Source: Oscillospiraceae bacterium (lineage in GTDB: Bacteria; Bacillota; Clostridia; Oscillospirales; Ruminococcaceae). From it: a stretch of DNA of 64,000 nucleotides. The notes under the pieces were generated by a model. It worked only from the letters and a program-made list of their open reading frames with translations. It was not told the origin of the DNA and made no database searches. The position numbers and the translations under genes were made by a program. The stretch spans positions 62,001 through 126,000 of the forward strand of contig JAAVIC010000025.1 of the NCBI GenBank assembly GCA_014799385.1. Direction: 5' to 3'. Shown here in pieces: positions 9,474 to 18,091 of the stretch. Position 1 is the first letter of the stretch, and each line of letters begins with the position of its first letter.

Positions 9474-9650
9474 ATGGCATTGAAAATCAAACTTGTGCGT
9501 TCGCTGAACAGCTGCAAGAAGAATCAGATTGCCACCGCGCATTCTTTGGGACTGCGCAAGGTAAACTCTGAAACTACTCAGCCCGACAACGAGGCGACAA
9601 AGGGTAAAATCAAAATAATCTCTCACCTTGTAAAGGTTGAGGAGGTTTAA
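9474..9650 (+). CDS. rpmD: 50S ribosomal protein L30
   Basis: L30, 58 residues, the normal size; a small peripheral large-subunit protein. KIKLVRSLNSCKKNQIATAH is typical. I use the ATG at 9474 with AAGGAG upstream; the longer open frame from 9414 is inside the Family A repeat. The gap upstream (181 bp) is occupied almost entirely by that repeat. Confidence 0.96.
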   Translation: MALKIKLVRSLNSCKKNQIATAHSLGLRKVNSETTQPDNEATKGKIKIISHLVKVEEV

Positions 9651-9730
9651 TCAATGAGGTTGAATGAAACAGTGAAAAAACTGTTGAATGTCAACTACCA
9701 ACTGTACACTAAAATGGGGGGTGCAAAGTA

Positions 9731-10174
9731 ATGAAGCTTCACGAATTACAGCCGGCAGCAGGTTCGGTTAAGGACGTAAAGCGCATTGGCCGCGGTCACG
9801 GCTCGGGACAGGGCAAGACAGCGGGCAAGGGTCACAAGGGTCAGAAGGCTCGTTCCGGCGGCTCTATCAGACCCGGCTTTGAGGGCGGTCAGATGCCGCT
9901 TCAGAGAAGAATGCCGAAGAGAGGATTCAACAACATCTTCGCAAAGGAATACGCTACTGTTAACGTTTCCGAGCTGGAGAAGAGATTCAACAGCGGCGAC
10001 GAGGTTACCGCAGAAACTCTTATCGCAAGCGGTGCTATCAAAGAGGCACTGGACGGCATTAAGATTTTGGGCAATGGTGAACTCACCAAGAGCCTTACCG
10101 TAAAGGCGGTTAAGTTTACCGCCGCTGCACAGGAGAAAATCGAAAAGGCAGGCGGAAAGGCAGAGGTGGTTTAA
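9731..10174 (+). CDS. rplO: 50S ribosomal protein L15
   Basis: L15, 147 residues, a late-assembly protein. It begins [20 protein letters not shown] and has the Gly/Lys-rich extension ([21 protein letters not shown]) that threads into rRNA. GGGGGGTG lies before the ATG. Its stop overlaps the secY start by one base, the usual arrangement at this junction. Confidence 0.97.
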   Translation: MKLHELQPAAGSVKDVKRIGRGHGSGQGKTAGKGHKGQKARSGGSIRPGFEGGQMPLQRRMPKRGFNNIFAKEYATVNVSELEKRFNSGDEVTAETLIASGAIKEALDGIKILGNGELTKSLTVKAVKFTAAAQEKIEKAGGKAEVV

Positions 10175-11505
10175 TGAACGGAATGCTTACGGTCTTTCGC
10201 AACGCATGGGTCGATACCCAGCTTCGCAAAAAGATTCTGTACACGCTGTTTATTCTGGTTCTGTTCCGCCTCGGCTCATGCATTTTCGTTCCGTTTCTTA
10301 ACAATGCGGCGATAACCCAAATGATCTCGGGTGCTTCGCTGTTGAATTACCTTGATGTTATGACGGGCGGCGCGCTCGGAAACGGCACGCTGCTTGCGAT
10401 GTCGATTACACCGTACATCAACGCGTCGATTATTATTCAGTTGCTGACTGTCGCGATTCCGCCGCTTGAGCGAATGCAAAAAGAGGGCGAAGCGGGTCAG
10501 AAAAAGCTGAATATGATTACGAAGTTCACATCGTTGGGCATTGCGATATTTCAAGCAACATCGTTCTATTTCATGTTGCGCAATGCCAAGGATTCGGACG
10601 GCAACTCGCTGAATATTCTTAAGTACAGCGGCAATGATTTTTCGAGCATACTCTCGGCTATTACCATTATCGCTTGCCTTGTGGCGGGCGCGTCGGTAAT
10701 TATCTGGCTGGGCGACAGAATCAACGAAAAGGGAATCGGCAACGGTATTTCGATGATACTCTTTGCGGGTATCGTGGCTCGTTTGCCCGACTCGATCGTG
10801 GGTCTTGTCAGAACCTGTCAGGCGGATAACAGCAAAATCCCGTTTGTGGCACTTATTGCGGTAGTTTTCGTTGCGATGATCTGGTTCGTTGTGTTTATGA
10901 CAAATGCCGAACGCAGAATCCCCGTTCAATACGCAAAACGCGTTGTTGGACGGAAAATGTACGGCGGACAGTCTACACACATTCCGATTAAGGTCGCAAT
11001 GAGCGGTGTAATGCCGATTATCTTCGCGATGTCGCTGATGAGCCTGCCTCAGACCATTCTGTCGTTCTTCCGCATTACGGGAGACGGCACAAGCGGTCAC
11101 GACTTTTGGGAGGGCGTTGCGCGATTCTTCTCGCATACGTCGCCCTGGTACGCTATTATCTACTTCTTCTTGATTATAGCGTTCAACTACTTCTATGTGG
11201 CGATTTCTTACAATCCCATAGAGATTGCCAACAACCTCAAAAAGAATAACGGAGCGATTCCGGGTTATCGTCCCGGAAAGCCGACATCTGACTTTATCTA
11301 CAACTCGCTTAACAAGATTACCTTGATTGGAGCGATTTTCCTCGGAATTATCGCAATATTCCCAATCATATTCCAGCAGTTTACGGGAATACAGGTGTCG
11401 TTGGGCGGTACAACGATGCTTATCGTTGTGGGCGTTGCGCTCGAAACCGTGCGCTCGCTTGAGAGCCAGATTATGATGCGTCATCACCCGGGATTCTTGG
11501 ACTAA
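10174..11505 (+). CDS. secY: Protein translocase subunit SecY
   Basis: Central pore subunit of the Sec translocon in the cytoplasmic membrane, 443 residues, about ten hydrophobic spans. Family motifs include the plug/TM2 region (ITPYINASIIIQLLTVAIPPLERM), the cytoplasmic loop GIGNGISMILFAGIVARLP and the C-terminal GTTMLIVVGVALETVRSLE. It is coupled to rplO by a one-base overlap and followed by a 205-bp gap containing a Family A repeat before adk. SecE and SecG are not in the window. Confidence 0.98.
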   Translation: MNGMLTVFRNAWVDTQLRKKILYTLFILVLFRLGSCIFVPFLNNAAITQMISGASLLNYLDVMTGGALGNGTLLAMSITPYINASIIIQLLTVAIPPLERMQKEGEAGQKKLNMITKFTSLGIAIFQATSFYFMLRNAKDSDGNSLNILKYSGNDFSSILSAITIIACLVAGASVIIWLGDRINEKGIGNGISMILFAGIVARLPDSIVGLVRTCQADNSKIPFVALIAVVFVAMIWFVVFMTNAERRIPVQYAKRVVGRKMYGGQSTHIPIKVAMSGVMPIIFAMSLMSLPQTILSFFRITGDGTSGHDFWEGVARFFSHTSPWYAIIYFFLIIAFNYFYVAISYNPIEIANNLKKNNGAIPGYRPGKPTSDFIYNSLNKITLIGAIFLGIIAIFPIIFQQFTGIQVSLGGTTMLIVVGVALETVRSLESQIMMRHHPGFLD

Positions 11506-11580
11506 AGCCGGTTGAAAATTGACAGCAGTCGGTTGAAGGTCGTTTAACGGCGACCGACAGCCGGTTAGCGGAATGAAGCC

Positions 11581-11660
11581 GCAAATTGCGAAATCGAGCG
11601 TGGTAACGCTCAAACGGTGCGGACAGAGCGTCAGCGGTGTCCGCGCGGTTCGCGATTTGC
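11581..11660 (+). repeat. Family A structured repeat, copy before adk
   Basis: GCAAATTGCGAA (11581-11592) pairs with TTCGCGATTTGC (11649-11660), with one G.T wobble. Inner arms are GAGCGT-ggta-ACGCTC and GCGGAC...GTCCGC. About 50 bases separate it from the adk ATG, more than in most copies, with an extra TCCGGAAATTTTTGGA stretch between. A GTCGG...CCGAC hairpin also lies to its left (about 11528-11560). Confidence 0.75.
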
Positions 11661-11710
11661 AAATTAAAATCCGGAAATTTTTGGATTTTAATTAAAACAG
11701 AGGTATTGTT

Positions 11711-12343
11711 ATGAATATGATTTTTTTGGGCGCTCCGGGCGCCGGCAAAGGCACACAGGCAGAGGTGGTCTGCAAGGAACTGAACATTCCCGCGATTTCT
11801 ACGGGAAATATGCTCCGCGAGGCGGTTGCGAACGGCACCGAGGTAGGACTTAAAGCGAAAGCGTTTATGGACGCGGGCGACTTGGTTCCCGATGAGATCA
11901 TTATCGGAATCCTCAAGGACAGAATCGCACAGCCCGACGCCAAGAACGGCTTCATTCTCGATGGCTTCCCCAGAACGGTGGCTCAGGCTGAGGCGCTGGA
12001 TTCGATGGGAGTTCAGATCGACAAGGTTGTGGAAATCAACGTTGCCGATGAGAAAATCACTGCTCGTATGAGCGGCAGACGCGTTTGCGAGAAGTGCGGG
12101 AATTCGTACCATATCGAGTTTAAGCCCACTAAGGTTGAGGGAATCTGCGACGCTTGCGGCGCGAAGGTCGTTCAGAGAATTGACGACAAGCCCGAAACCG
12201 TTCAGGCAAGACTCAAGACCTACCACGAAAAGACCGCTCCGCTTAAGGATTATTATCAGTCCCGCGGCAAGCTGGTTACAGTCGAGGGTCAGGAAGAAAT
12301 CGCCGATACCTCTAAACTGGTTCTTGCGGCGGTAAAGGGCTGA
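11711..12343 (+). CDS. adk: Adenylate kinase
   Basis: Catalyses ATP + AMP to 2 ADP in the cytoplasm. 210 residues; P-loop GAPGAGKGT at residues 7-15, AMP-binding segment with TGNMLREAVANGTEVG, and a LID domain with two Cys pairs, CEKCG and CDACG, giving the structural zinc site of Gram-positive enzymes. AGAGG lies 7 bases before the ATG at 11711 (a second in-frame ATG follows two codons later). secY-adk-map is the usual order in Firmicutes. Confidence 0.97.
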   Translation: MNMIFLGAPGAGKGTQAEVVCKELNIPAISTGNMLREAVANGTEVGLKAKAFMDAGDLVPDEIIIGILKDRIAQPDAKNGFILDGFPRTVAQAEALDSMGVQIDKVVEINVADEKITARMSGRRVCEKCGNSYHIEFKPTKVEGICDACGAKVVQRIDDKPETVQARLKTYHEKTAPLKDYYQSRGKLVTVEGQEEIADTSKLVLAAVKG

Positions 12344-12348
12344 TTGTA

Positions 12349-13104
12349 ATGATTCAGATTAAAAATCCATCCGAGCTTAAGGCTATGATGAAAGCGGGGG
12401 AGCTTGCGGCGCAGGCACTCGCGCTTGCGGGGAAACACGCTGTTGCGGGAATCTCCACATGGGAGCTTGACAAGATCGTTGATGAGTTCATACGCTCTAA
12501 AGGCGGGCATTGCCCGTGCAAGGGGTATGGCGGATTTCCAGGGCATAACTGTTTTTCGATAAACGAGGAGCTTATCCACGGAATCCCGTCCAAAAGAAAG
12601 GTTCTCAAGGACGGCGACATCATCTCCTGTGACATTGTAGCGGAGCTTGACGGCTTTATGGGTGACAACACCAAGACATTCAAGGTCGGAACGGTATCTC
12701 CCGAGGCAGAGCGCATTATGAAGTTCACCGAAGAGGCGCTCTACAAGGGAATCGAACAGGCGGTCGCGGGGAATCGCATAGGCGACATCTCGCACGCGAT
12801 ACAAGCCCACGTTGAAAGCGGCGGATACCGCTGCGCCGAGAAGTTCTGCGGTCACGGGCTGGGGCGCGAAATGCACGAAGATCCCGAGGTTGCAAATGAG
12901 GGCAAGGCGGGGCATGGTCCGCGGCTTGTTCCCGGAATGACTATCGCCATAGAGCCAATGGTTAATTCCAATTCCCGCAAGGTCAAGGTTTTGAACGATA
13001 AATGGACAGTAGTGACGACAGATGGCAGCTTGTCCTGTCATTTCGAACACTCCATCGCGATAACGGACGGCGCGCCCGTTATCCTGACATTGGAGAGCCA
13101 CTGA
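12349..13104 (+). CDS. map: Methionine aminopeptidase, type I
   Basis: Removes N-terminal methionine from new proteins. 251 residues; metal ligands are visible in SCDIVAELDGFMGDNT (two Asp), CGHGLGREMHEDPEV (His), IEPM (Glu) and SCHFEHSIAIT (Glu). It lacks a long N-terminal extension. It starts 5 bp after adk and its stop overlaps the next ATG by one base, so adk-map-KOW gene-infA are probably translated as a coupled set. Confidence 0.97.
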   Translation: MIQIKNPSELKAMMKAGELAAQALALAGKHAVAGISTWELDKIVDEFIRSKGGHCPCKGYGGFPGHNCFSINEELIHGIPSKRKVLKDGDIISCDIVAELDGFMGDNTKTFKVGTVSPEAERIMKFTEEALYKGIEQAVAGNRIGDISHAIQAHVESGGYRCAEKFCGHGLGREMHEDPEVANEGKAGHGPRLVPGMTIAIEPMVNSNSRKVKVLNDKWTVVTTDGSLSCHFEHSIAITDGAPVILTLESH

Positions 13105-13364
13105 TGAGATTTGACGCGGGAAGAGTGGTTATAAGCTCCGCGGGGCACGATTCGGGAAGGTTTATGGTCGTGACGGGAGCTGACGGCGGCTTTGTTTATG
13201 TTGCCGATGGTAAAGAGCGCAAGCTCGAATCCCCGAAAAAGAAGAACATTAAGCACGTTCGTTACACCGAAAGCACAATAGAGCTTTCGGGGCTGACGGA
13301 CAGGAAACTGCGGCAGACGCTGAGGGCGCTCGCCACAAAGAGCACGTTACAGGAGAGTGAATAA
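13104..13364 (+). CDS. KOW-domain RNA-binding protein (L14e-like)
   Basis: 86 residues. The N-terminal half ([20 protein letters not shown]) is a KOW-like beta-barrel as in eukaryotic L14e/L27e-like proteins; the rest ([18 protein letters not shown] region) is basic. Such a gene between map and infA is a common Firmicutes feature; its precise role is not known to me, though RNA or ribosome binding is likely. The ATG at 13104 lies in the map stop (TGATG). The earlier in-frame ATG at 13002 is inside map and is rejected. Confidence 0.85.
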   Translation: MRFDAGRVVISSAGHDSGRFMVVTGADGGFVYVADGKERKLESPKKKNIKHVRYTESTIELSGLTDRKLRQTLRALATKSTLQESE

Positions 13365-13365
13365 C

Positions 13366-13584
13366 TTGTCTAAGGAAGATGTACTGGAAGTAGAGGGCAC
13401 GATACTGGAGGCACTGCCGGACGCGAAGTTCAAGGTGGAGCTTTCCAACGGACACCAAATCTTGGCGCATATCAGCGGCAAACTGCGTATGAATTACATT
13501 CGCATTCTGCCGGGCGATAAGGTTACGGTAGAGATGTCCCCCTATGACCTTACAAAGGGCAGAATCACCTGGCGCGCCAAGTGA
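13366..13584 (+). CDS. infA: Translation initiation factor IF-1
   Basis: IF-1 occupies the A site during initiation. With the TTG at 13366 as start the protein is 72 residues, exactly the usual length ([20 protein letters not shown] to the ending [15 protein letters not shown]), and AGGAG lies 10 bases upstream. The GTG at 13357 would put that AGGAG one base from the start, so I reject it. The fold is a single S1/OB domain. Coupled closely to the KOW gene upstream. Confidence 0.96.
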   Translation: MSKEDVLEVEGTILEALPDAKFKVELSNGHQILAHISGKLRMNYIRILPGDKVTVEMSPYDLTKGRITWRAK

Positions 13585-13615
13585 GTAAGCTCTGAGTAAT
13601 CGGCAGTTTTAAGCA

Positions 13616-13700
13616 AATCCCGAAAAGCGTTCGGGGACGCAAGGCAAATCTCGCGAAATGTTCCGGAGTGTAGGACGAATCTCGAAAAACGTTTGAGGGG
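13616..13700 (+). repeat. Degenerate Family A left-end repeats
   Basis: Three imperfect repeats of the type GCAAATCCCGAAAAGCGTT, GCAAATCTCGCGAAATGTT, CGAATCTCGAAAAACGTT, spaced about 35 bases apart, lead into the full copy that follows. They look like decayed or partial left sides of the element without matching right sides. Confidence 0.45.
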
Positions 13701-13706
13701 TGCAGG

Positions 13707-13803
13707 GCAAATCCAAAACGCGCGTGATGTGACATACCGCGAAGCGGTGTGTCACATCACGCAGGCGAGTGCACACCGTAGGTGTGCACGGTTTTGGATT
13801 TGC
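13707..13803 (+). repeat. Family A structured repeat, copy before rpmJ
   Basis: Perfect 13-bp outer stem: GCAAATCCAAAAC (13707-13719) and GTTTTGGATTTGC (13791-13803). The first arm is a perfect long hairpin, GCGTGATGTGACATACC against GGTGTGTCACATCACGC (with one G.T), around the loop GCGAAGC; the second is GTGCACACC-gta-GGTGTGCAC. AAATTAAGAT then AGGAGG lead to the rpmJ ATG at 13828. Confidence 0.85.
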
Positions 13804-13827
13804 AAATTAAGATAGGAGGTTATATCC

Positions 13828-13941
13828 ATGAAAGTTAGACCTTCGGTAAAGCCCATGTGCGATAAGTGCAAAGTTATCAAGCGCAAGGGTAAGGTTATGG
13901 TTATTTGTGTTGAACCCAAGCACAAACAAAGACAGGGTTAA
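13828..13941 (+). CDS. rpmJ: 50S ribosomal protein L36
   Basis: L36, 37 residues. It starts [19 protein letters not shown] and ends with PKHKQRQG. The zinc ligands are Cys11, Cys14, Cys27 and His32, so this is the zinc-binding form. AGGAGG lies upstream of the ATG. Position between infA and rpsM is standard. It may have a zinc-free paralogue elsewhere, as S14 may. Confidence 0.97.
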   Translation: MKVRPSVKPMCDKCKVIKRKGKVMVICVEPKHKQRQG

Positions 13942-14007
13942 ATCCCGGATATTCACCGGGCGGAGTGCAGAATCCGCAACGCGGTGAACCAATAAGGAGG
14001 AGAAAGT

Positions 14008-14379
14008 ATGGCAAGAATCGCCGGTGTGGACCTGCCCAAGGAGAAGCGCGTAGAAATCGGGCTTACCTATGTATACGGAATCGGCAGAAAGTCCGCAAAT
14101 GATATTCTGGCAAAGGCGGGAATCAATCCCGATACCCGCGTTAAGGATCTTACCGATGATGAAGAGGCGAAGATTCGTGACGTAATCGACAAGGACGGCT
14201 ATGTTGTAGAGGGTGACCTGAGAAGAATGGTAGCCCTTAACATCAAGCGTCTGGTGGAAATCAACTGCTATCGCGGCACTCGTCACCGCAAGGGACTGCC
14301 CGTTCGCGGTCAGCGCACCAAGACCAACGCCAGAACTCGCAAGGGTCCGAAGAAGACCATCGCGAACAAGAAGAAGTAA
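14008..14379 (+). CDS. rpsM: 30S ribosomal protein S13
   Basis: S13, 123 residues, in the 30S head, contacting P-site tRNA and bridging to L5. [21 protein letters not shown] and the C-terminal [20 protein letters not shown] are diagnostic. GGAGG lies upstream; rpsK begins 19 bp later. Confidence 0.98.
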   Translation: MARIAGVDLPKEKRVEIGLTYVYGIGRKSANDILAKAGINPDTRVKDLTDDEEAKIRDVIDKDGYVVEGDLRRMVALNIKRLVEINCYRGTRHRKGLPVRGQRTKTNARTRKGPKKTIANKKK

Positions 14380-14398
14380 TAGGAAAGGCGGTAAATAA

Positions 14399-14794
14399 AT
14401 GGCACAGGCTAAGAAACAGGTTATTCGCAGACGCCGTGAGCGCAAGAACGTTGAAAACGGCGCGGCTCATATCCAGTCGAGCTTCAATAACACGATCGTT
14501 ACCATCACCGACCTTCAGGGCAACGCGCTTTCGTGGGCTTCCGCGGGCGGACTGGGCTTCAGAGGCTCAAGAAAATCCACCCCGTTTGCTGCGCAGACCG
14601 CCGCTGATGTTGCGGCAAAGGCTGCTATGGAGCATGGTCTGAAGACGGTTGAGGTTTATGTAAAGGGACCGGGTCAGGGACGCGAGGCGGCTATCCGCGC
14701 GCTTCAGGCAGCAGGTCTTGAGGTTAAGCTCATCAAGGACGTTACACCTATCCCTCACAACGGATGCAGACCTCCTAAGAGAAGAAGAGTCTGA
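14399..14794 (+). CDS. rpsK: 30S ribosomal protein S11
   Basis: S11, 131 residues, on the platform near the E site. The central [20 protein letters not shown] and the C-terminal [18 protein letters not shown] are family signatures. GGAAAGGCGG precedes the ATG. The next gene, rpsD, lies beyond a 161-bp gap with a short Family A-like element. Confidence 0.98.
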   Translation: MAQAKKQVIRRRRERKNVENGAAHIQSSFNNTIVTITDLQGNALSWASAGGLGFRGSRKSTPFAAQTAADVAAKAAMEHGLKTVEVYVKGPGQGREAAIRALQAAGLEVKLIKDVTPIPHNGCRPPKRRRV

Positions 14795-14816
14795 TCGCAG
14801 AGGTAAGAAGTCAGGC

Positions 14817-14868
14817 GCAAATCCTGTAAGATGCCGCGAAGTCAAATATTTCACAGCGCGGGATTTGC
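14817..14868 (+). repeat. Short, degenerate Family A repeat before rpsD
   Basis: GCAAATCCTG (14817-14826) can pair with CGGGATTTGC (14859-14868), with one mismatch, around a short interior without a clear hairpin. It lies about 88 bases before the rpsD ATG, further than other copies. I consider it a decayed member. Confidence 0.45.
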
Positions 14869-14955
14869 AAATCAGAATCAGTTAAGCTGAGCGCAACGTT
14901 TGCTCGGCGTCGGCGGGATTGCCGATATGTTTTGAAATAACGGAGGATTTTAATT

Positions 14956-15561
14956 ATGGCAGTAAATCGTGACCCGATACTGAAAAAGTGCAGAAGCCTG
15001 GACATCAGTCCGGCAGTGCTCGGTTATTCCGAGAATAAGAAGTCTAAGAGATTCCAGAAGGACGGCAACCGCCGCAAGAAGGTTTCCGAGTATGGTCAGC
15101 AGCTTAAAGAGAAGCAGAAGCTGAAGTTCGTTTACGGCGTTCTCGAAAAGCAGTTCTATCACTACTATGAGCTGGCAACCAAGGAATCCGGTATCGCCGG
15201 TGAAAACCTTATCCGCCTGCTCGAAAGCAGACTTGACAACATCGTTTTCAGAATGGGTCTGGCTATTACCCGCCGCGAGGCTCGTCAGCTTGTATCTCAC
15301 GGTCATTTCTGTGTGAACGGCAAGAGAGTGGATATTCCCTCTTACAGAGTTAAGGTTGGCGATGTTATCACTCTTCGCGAGAAGAGCAAGAAGAGCAAGA
15401 AGTTTGAGCAGATTGCAGAGGTTGCGGGCGGAAGACTTACACCCATGTGGCTTGAAGTTGACCGTGAGAAGCAGTCCGCTAAGGTTACCCGTATGTTCCA
15501 GCGCGAGGATCTCGATTTCGAGATTTCCGAGCACCTGATTATCGAGTTGTATTCTAAATAA
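14956..15561 (+). CDS. rpsD: 30S ribosomal protein S4
   Basis: S4, 201 residues, a primary 16S rRNA binder. It has an N-terminal domain and the S4 RNA-binding domain (ESRLDNIVFRMGLAITRREA, then SHGHFCVNGKRVDIPSY). No N-terminal Cys cluster is seen. GGAGG precedes the ATG. In E. coli S4 represses the alpha operon; here a 221-bp leader separates it from rpoA. Confidence 0.98.
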   Translation: MAVNRDPILKKCRSLDISPAVLGYSENKKSKRFQKDGNRRKKVSEYGQQLKEKQKLKFVYGVLEKQFYHYYELATKESGIAGENLIRLLESRLDNIVFRMGLAITRREARQLVSHGHFCVNGKRVDIPSYRVKVGDVITLREKSKKSKKFEQIAEVAGGRLTPMWLEVDREKQSAKVTRMFQREDLDFEISEHLIIELYSK

Positions 15562-15782
15562 TTGCATAATTGCATACAGATATTTAGTGCGGTTATTTTT
15601 AATTCATATCGGCGGGGTGTTTATGCCGCGTGAAATTTGTCAATACTTGAATTGGAATTATCGGTATGATTTGAAATTAACGTGAATACGACAAAATCCG
15701 CATATGTGGATTTTAAGCACAGGATAATTAATTCGGGGTAATTGCGAAATTACCTCCAGATAAGCTGGTGGGAGGGTACAAA
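15562..15782 (+). promoter_or_regulatory. rpoA leader region with two hairpins
   Basis: This 221-bp gap contains AAAATCC-gcatatgt-GGATTTT (about 15694-15715) and GGTAATT-gcg-AAATTACC (about 15738-15755) shortly before the rpoA ribosome-binding site. I see no convincing -35/-10 pair. It may be a control region of the rpoA-rplQ section. Confidence 0.35.
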
Positions 15783-16742
15783 ATGCTAGAAAAAATCGAA
15801 AAGCTCAACATCGAGACTTTCAAATTAAGGTCAGACGGAACTTATGGAATGTTTGTTCTGGAGCCTCTCCAGACCGGATATGGAAACACCTTGGGCAACA
15901 GCTTAAGAAGGGTGTTACTCTCCTCATTGCCGGGAGTTGCAGCAACATCTGTCAAGATTGACGGAGTTCAGCACGAGTTTTCCACGATTCCCGGAGTTAA
16001 AGAAGACGTTACGGAAATAGTCCTTAATATCAAGGGACTTAGGGCTAAAATGCACGGCGAATCCCCGAAGACGATCTACATCGAATCCGAGGGCGAATGC
16101 GAGGTTACGGCGGGCGACATCAAGACCGATTCAGAGGTGGAGATCCTCGACCCCGGTATGCACATCGCAACCTTGTCCGCCGGAGCAAAGCTGTATATGG
16201 ATATCACGCTCGATAAGGGCAGAGGCTATGTTTCTGCCGAGCAGAACAAAGCGCAGCTTCAGCCTGTCATCGGTGTGATTCCGATTGACAGTATCTACAC
16301 GCCTGTATTGAAGTGCAACTACACAGTGGAAAACACCCGTGTCGGTCAGAGAACGGATTACGAAAAGTTGATCATCGAAATCTGGACGGACGGCACGATC
16401 TCCGCGAAAGAAGCGGTTTCTTACGCGGCGAAGATTCTTATTGAGAGATTGCAGCTCTTTGCGGAGCTGTCCGATGAAATCAATCCTCAGGAGTTTATGG
16501 AAACCAAGGAAGAGAGCCAGAAGGACAAGGTTCTTGAGATGACTATCGAAGACCTCGAGCTTTCCGTGCGCTCGTTCAACTGCTTGAAGAGAGCGGGCAT
16601 AAACACCGTGGGCGACCTTGTTAAGATGTCGCCGGACGATATGATGAAAATCAGAAATCTCGGTAAGAAGTCCTATGATGAGGTTATGGCAAGGCTCGAT
16701 TCACTGGGCTGCGAGCTTCCCTCTTCCGAGGATAACAACTGA
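15783..16742 (+). CDS. rpoA: RNA polymerase subunit alpha
   Basis: 319 residues. The N-terminal domain (dimerisation and polymerase assembly) includes [20 protein letters not shown]. The C-terminal domain with helix-hairpin-helix motifs ([20 protein letters not shown], then [12 protein letters not shown]) binds UP elements and activators. I use the ATG at 15783, 6 bases after GGAGGG; an in-frame GTG at 15768 would precede that site and is rejected. rplQ follows after 78 bp. Confidence 0.98.
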   Translation: MLEKIEKLNIETFKLRSDGTYGMFVLEPLQTGYGNTLGNSLRRVLLSSLPGVAATSVKIDGVQHEFSTIPGVKEDVTEIVLNIKGLRAKMHGESPKTIYIESEGECEVTAGDIKTDSEVEILDPGMHIATLSAGAKLYMDITLDKGRGYVSAEQNKAQLQPVIGVIPIDSIYTPVLKCNYTVENTRVGQRTDYEKLIIEIWTDGTISAKEAVSYAAKILIERLQLFAELSDEINPQEFMETKEESQKDKVLEMTIEDLELSVRSFNCLKRAGINTVGDLVKMSPDDMMKIRNLGKKSYDEVMARLDSLGCELPSSEDNN

Positions 16743-16820
16743 TTTATTCGGCGTTTGAGCCTTGGGAATTGCAGAGCCCGAGGGTCATAACGCGTTAATC
16801 CACCGAAAGGAGAAATTGAA

Positions 16821-17171
16821 ATGCCGGGATCAAGAAAGCTGGGCAGAACCAGCGACCACAGAAAGGCTATGCTGAGAGGTATGGTTACATTTCTGTTTGA
16901 GAATGGAAAAATCGAAACAACCGTAACCCGCGCGAAAGAAGTACGCGCGGAGGCTGAGAAGATGATTACCTTAAGCAAGGCAAACACTCTTCATACAAAG
17001 CGTCAGGTATTTTCCTACATCACTAAGGAGGGTGTGGCGAAAAAGCTGTTTGATGACGTTGCGGAAAACAAGTACGCAAGCCGCAACAGTGGTTACACCA
17101 GAATCTACAAGATAGGTCCGCGCCGCGGCGATGCTGCCGAGATGGCGATTATTGAGCTTATCCAGGATTGA
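16821..17171 (+). CDS. rplQ: 50S ribosomal protein L17
   Basis: L17, 116 residues, near the tunnel exit. [20 protein letters not shown] at the start and [20 protein letters not shown] at the end are canonical. GAAAGGAG precedes the ATG. It is the last gene of the cluster; the ECF-transporter genes often found next in Firmicutes are absent and a strong terminator follows. Confidence 0.98.
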   Translation: MPGSRKLGRTSDHRKAMLRGMVTFLFENGKIETTVTRAKEVRAEAEKMITLSKANTLHTKRQVFSYITKEGVAKKLFDDVAENKYASRNSGYTRIYKIGPRRGDAAEMAIIELIQD

Positions 17172-17182
17172 TAAATAAGAAG

Positions 17183-17210
17183 CCCCCTCCCGTTTCGGGA
17201 GGGGGTTATT
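17183..17210 (+). terminator. Rho-independent terminator after rplQ
   Basis: CCCCCTCCCG pairs with CGGGAGGGGG around a TTT loop and is followed by TTATTTGT. It ends the S10-spc-alpha transcription unit. Confidence 0.9.
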
Positions 17211-17278
17211 TGTAATAATAAATAAAAAATTCCTGCAAATTTGCGAATATTGACCGAAGGTATACTTGTGCTTGCGGG

Positions 17279-17307
17279 TTGACAAAGAAATATTATTGTG
17301 ATATAAT
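17279..17307 (+). promoter_or_regulatory. Promoter of the lipoprotein gene
   Basis: TTGACA (17279-17284) and TATAAT (17302-17307) are separated by exactly 17 bp: a consensus sigma-A type promoter about 60 bp before the ATG at 17365. Confidence 0.85.
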
Positions 17308-17364
17308 AAAGATGAAACCAAAATGTGGTGACCGCGTTTTTCAAAAGAGAGGCGATTTGCAAAA

Positions 17365-17889
17365 ATGAAAGATTTACTTGCGTTGTTGATTATCACGACA
17401 GTGTTACTATGCGCAGGCTGCTCACAAAATCGGAATGAGTTTTCTGACCGAAGATCCGATGAGGTCATTGCGGCAAGTGCGGATTTGTACCAAAAATTTG
17501 ACTCCGGCAATAGAATCGTTTACCCCGATTATTATGCAGGAAGATATTTCAGCGAGGACGGTAAGAAGCTTTTTATCAATGTTACATCGGCATACAATTC
17601 CGAGTTGGACTTTCTGTTGGAGAAATATGACTGTGTGGAATTTAGCGAGGTTAAATACAGCAAAAACGAGCTTTATTCATTGTCGGATCAATACAAAACA
17701 GAGCTTGCGTACAGTTTTCCCGAATTGGAATTTTTTCAACCAAAATTAGATGAAAAAGACAATTGCGTTTTCATTGAATTAGAACTTCAAACCCTTGAAA
17801 ATGAGGATATTATGGGCAAGCTAAAGAATCATTTCAATGGCAAATCGGTTACATTTGGTGAACCATCAACGAATTACTTATTGGATTAA
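17365..17889 (+). CDS. Putative lipoprotein, unknown function
   Basis: 174 residues. The N-terminus (MKDLLALLIITTVLLCAGC) is a lipoprotein signal peptide with a lipobox ending at Cys19, so the product is probably anchored outside the membrane. The rest is acidic and soluble (EFSDRRSDEVIAASADLYQK onward); I do not recognise a family. It has its own consensus promoter and no partner gene in the same unit. A second promoter follows at 17930. Confidence 0.8.
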   Translation: MKDLLALLIITTVLLCAGCSQNRNEFSDRRSDEVIAASADLYQKFDSGNRIVYPDYYAGRYFSEDGKKLFINVTSAYNSELDFLLEKYDCVEFSEVKYSKNELYSLSDQYKTELAYSFPELEFFQPKLDEKDNCVFIELELQTLENEDIMGKLKNHFNGKSVTFGEPSTNYLLD

Positions 17890-17929
17890 TTGACAAAATT
17901 GGCAGTCGTGAGGGATTTTTGTATATTGA

Positions 17930-17958
17930 TTGACATTCAATTTGTGATGTGGTATAAT
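17930..17958 (+). promoter_or_regulatory. Promoter of the SUKH gene
   Basis: TTGACA (17930-17935), a 17-bp spacer and TATAAT (17953-17958). The Family B repeat begins 13 bp downstream, so it would lie at the very 5' end of the RNA. Confidence 0.85.
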
Positions 17959-17970
17959 AAATACAACCCA

Positions 17971-18029
17971 ATATCCTTACAGAAAATATCGTTTGACTAT
18001 AGTCAACATAATATTGGGAACTGAAAAAA
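17971..18029 (+). repeat. Family B repeat, copy 1
   Basis: It runs from ATATCCTTACAG through a GTTTGACTATAGTCAAC hairpin to ATTGGGAACTGAAAA, immediately downstream of a consensus promoter and upstream of the SUKH gene. Shared with copy 2 are the ATATCCTTACAG start, the TTGGGAACTGAAAA end and a following TATAAT. Confidence 0.7.
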
Positions 18030-18091
18030 TGGTATAATGCAATAAATACACTTCACAGATGAAACAAATGGAATTACAGAAAGGACAGACA

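Noticed and set aside
10276-11613. 445-codon minus-strand open frame opposite secY
   Set aside because: Arg/His/Asn-rich translation typical of an antisense shadow; secY itself is certain.
15768-15782. GTG start five codons upstream for rpoA
   Set aside because: It precedes the GGAGGG ribosome-binding site; the ATG at 15783 fits both spacing and homology.
17172-17364. Expected ECF-transporter/truA genes after rplQ
   Set aside because: They are not there; a strong terminator and a new promoter show that the cluster simply ends.
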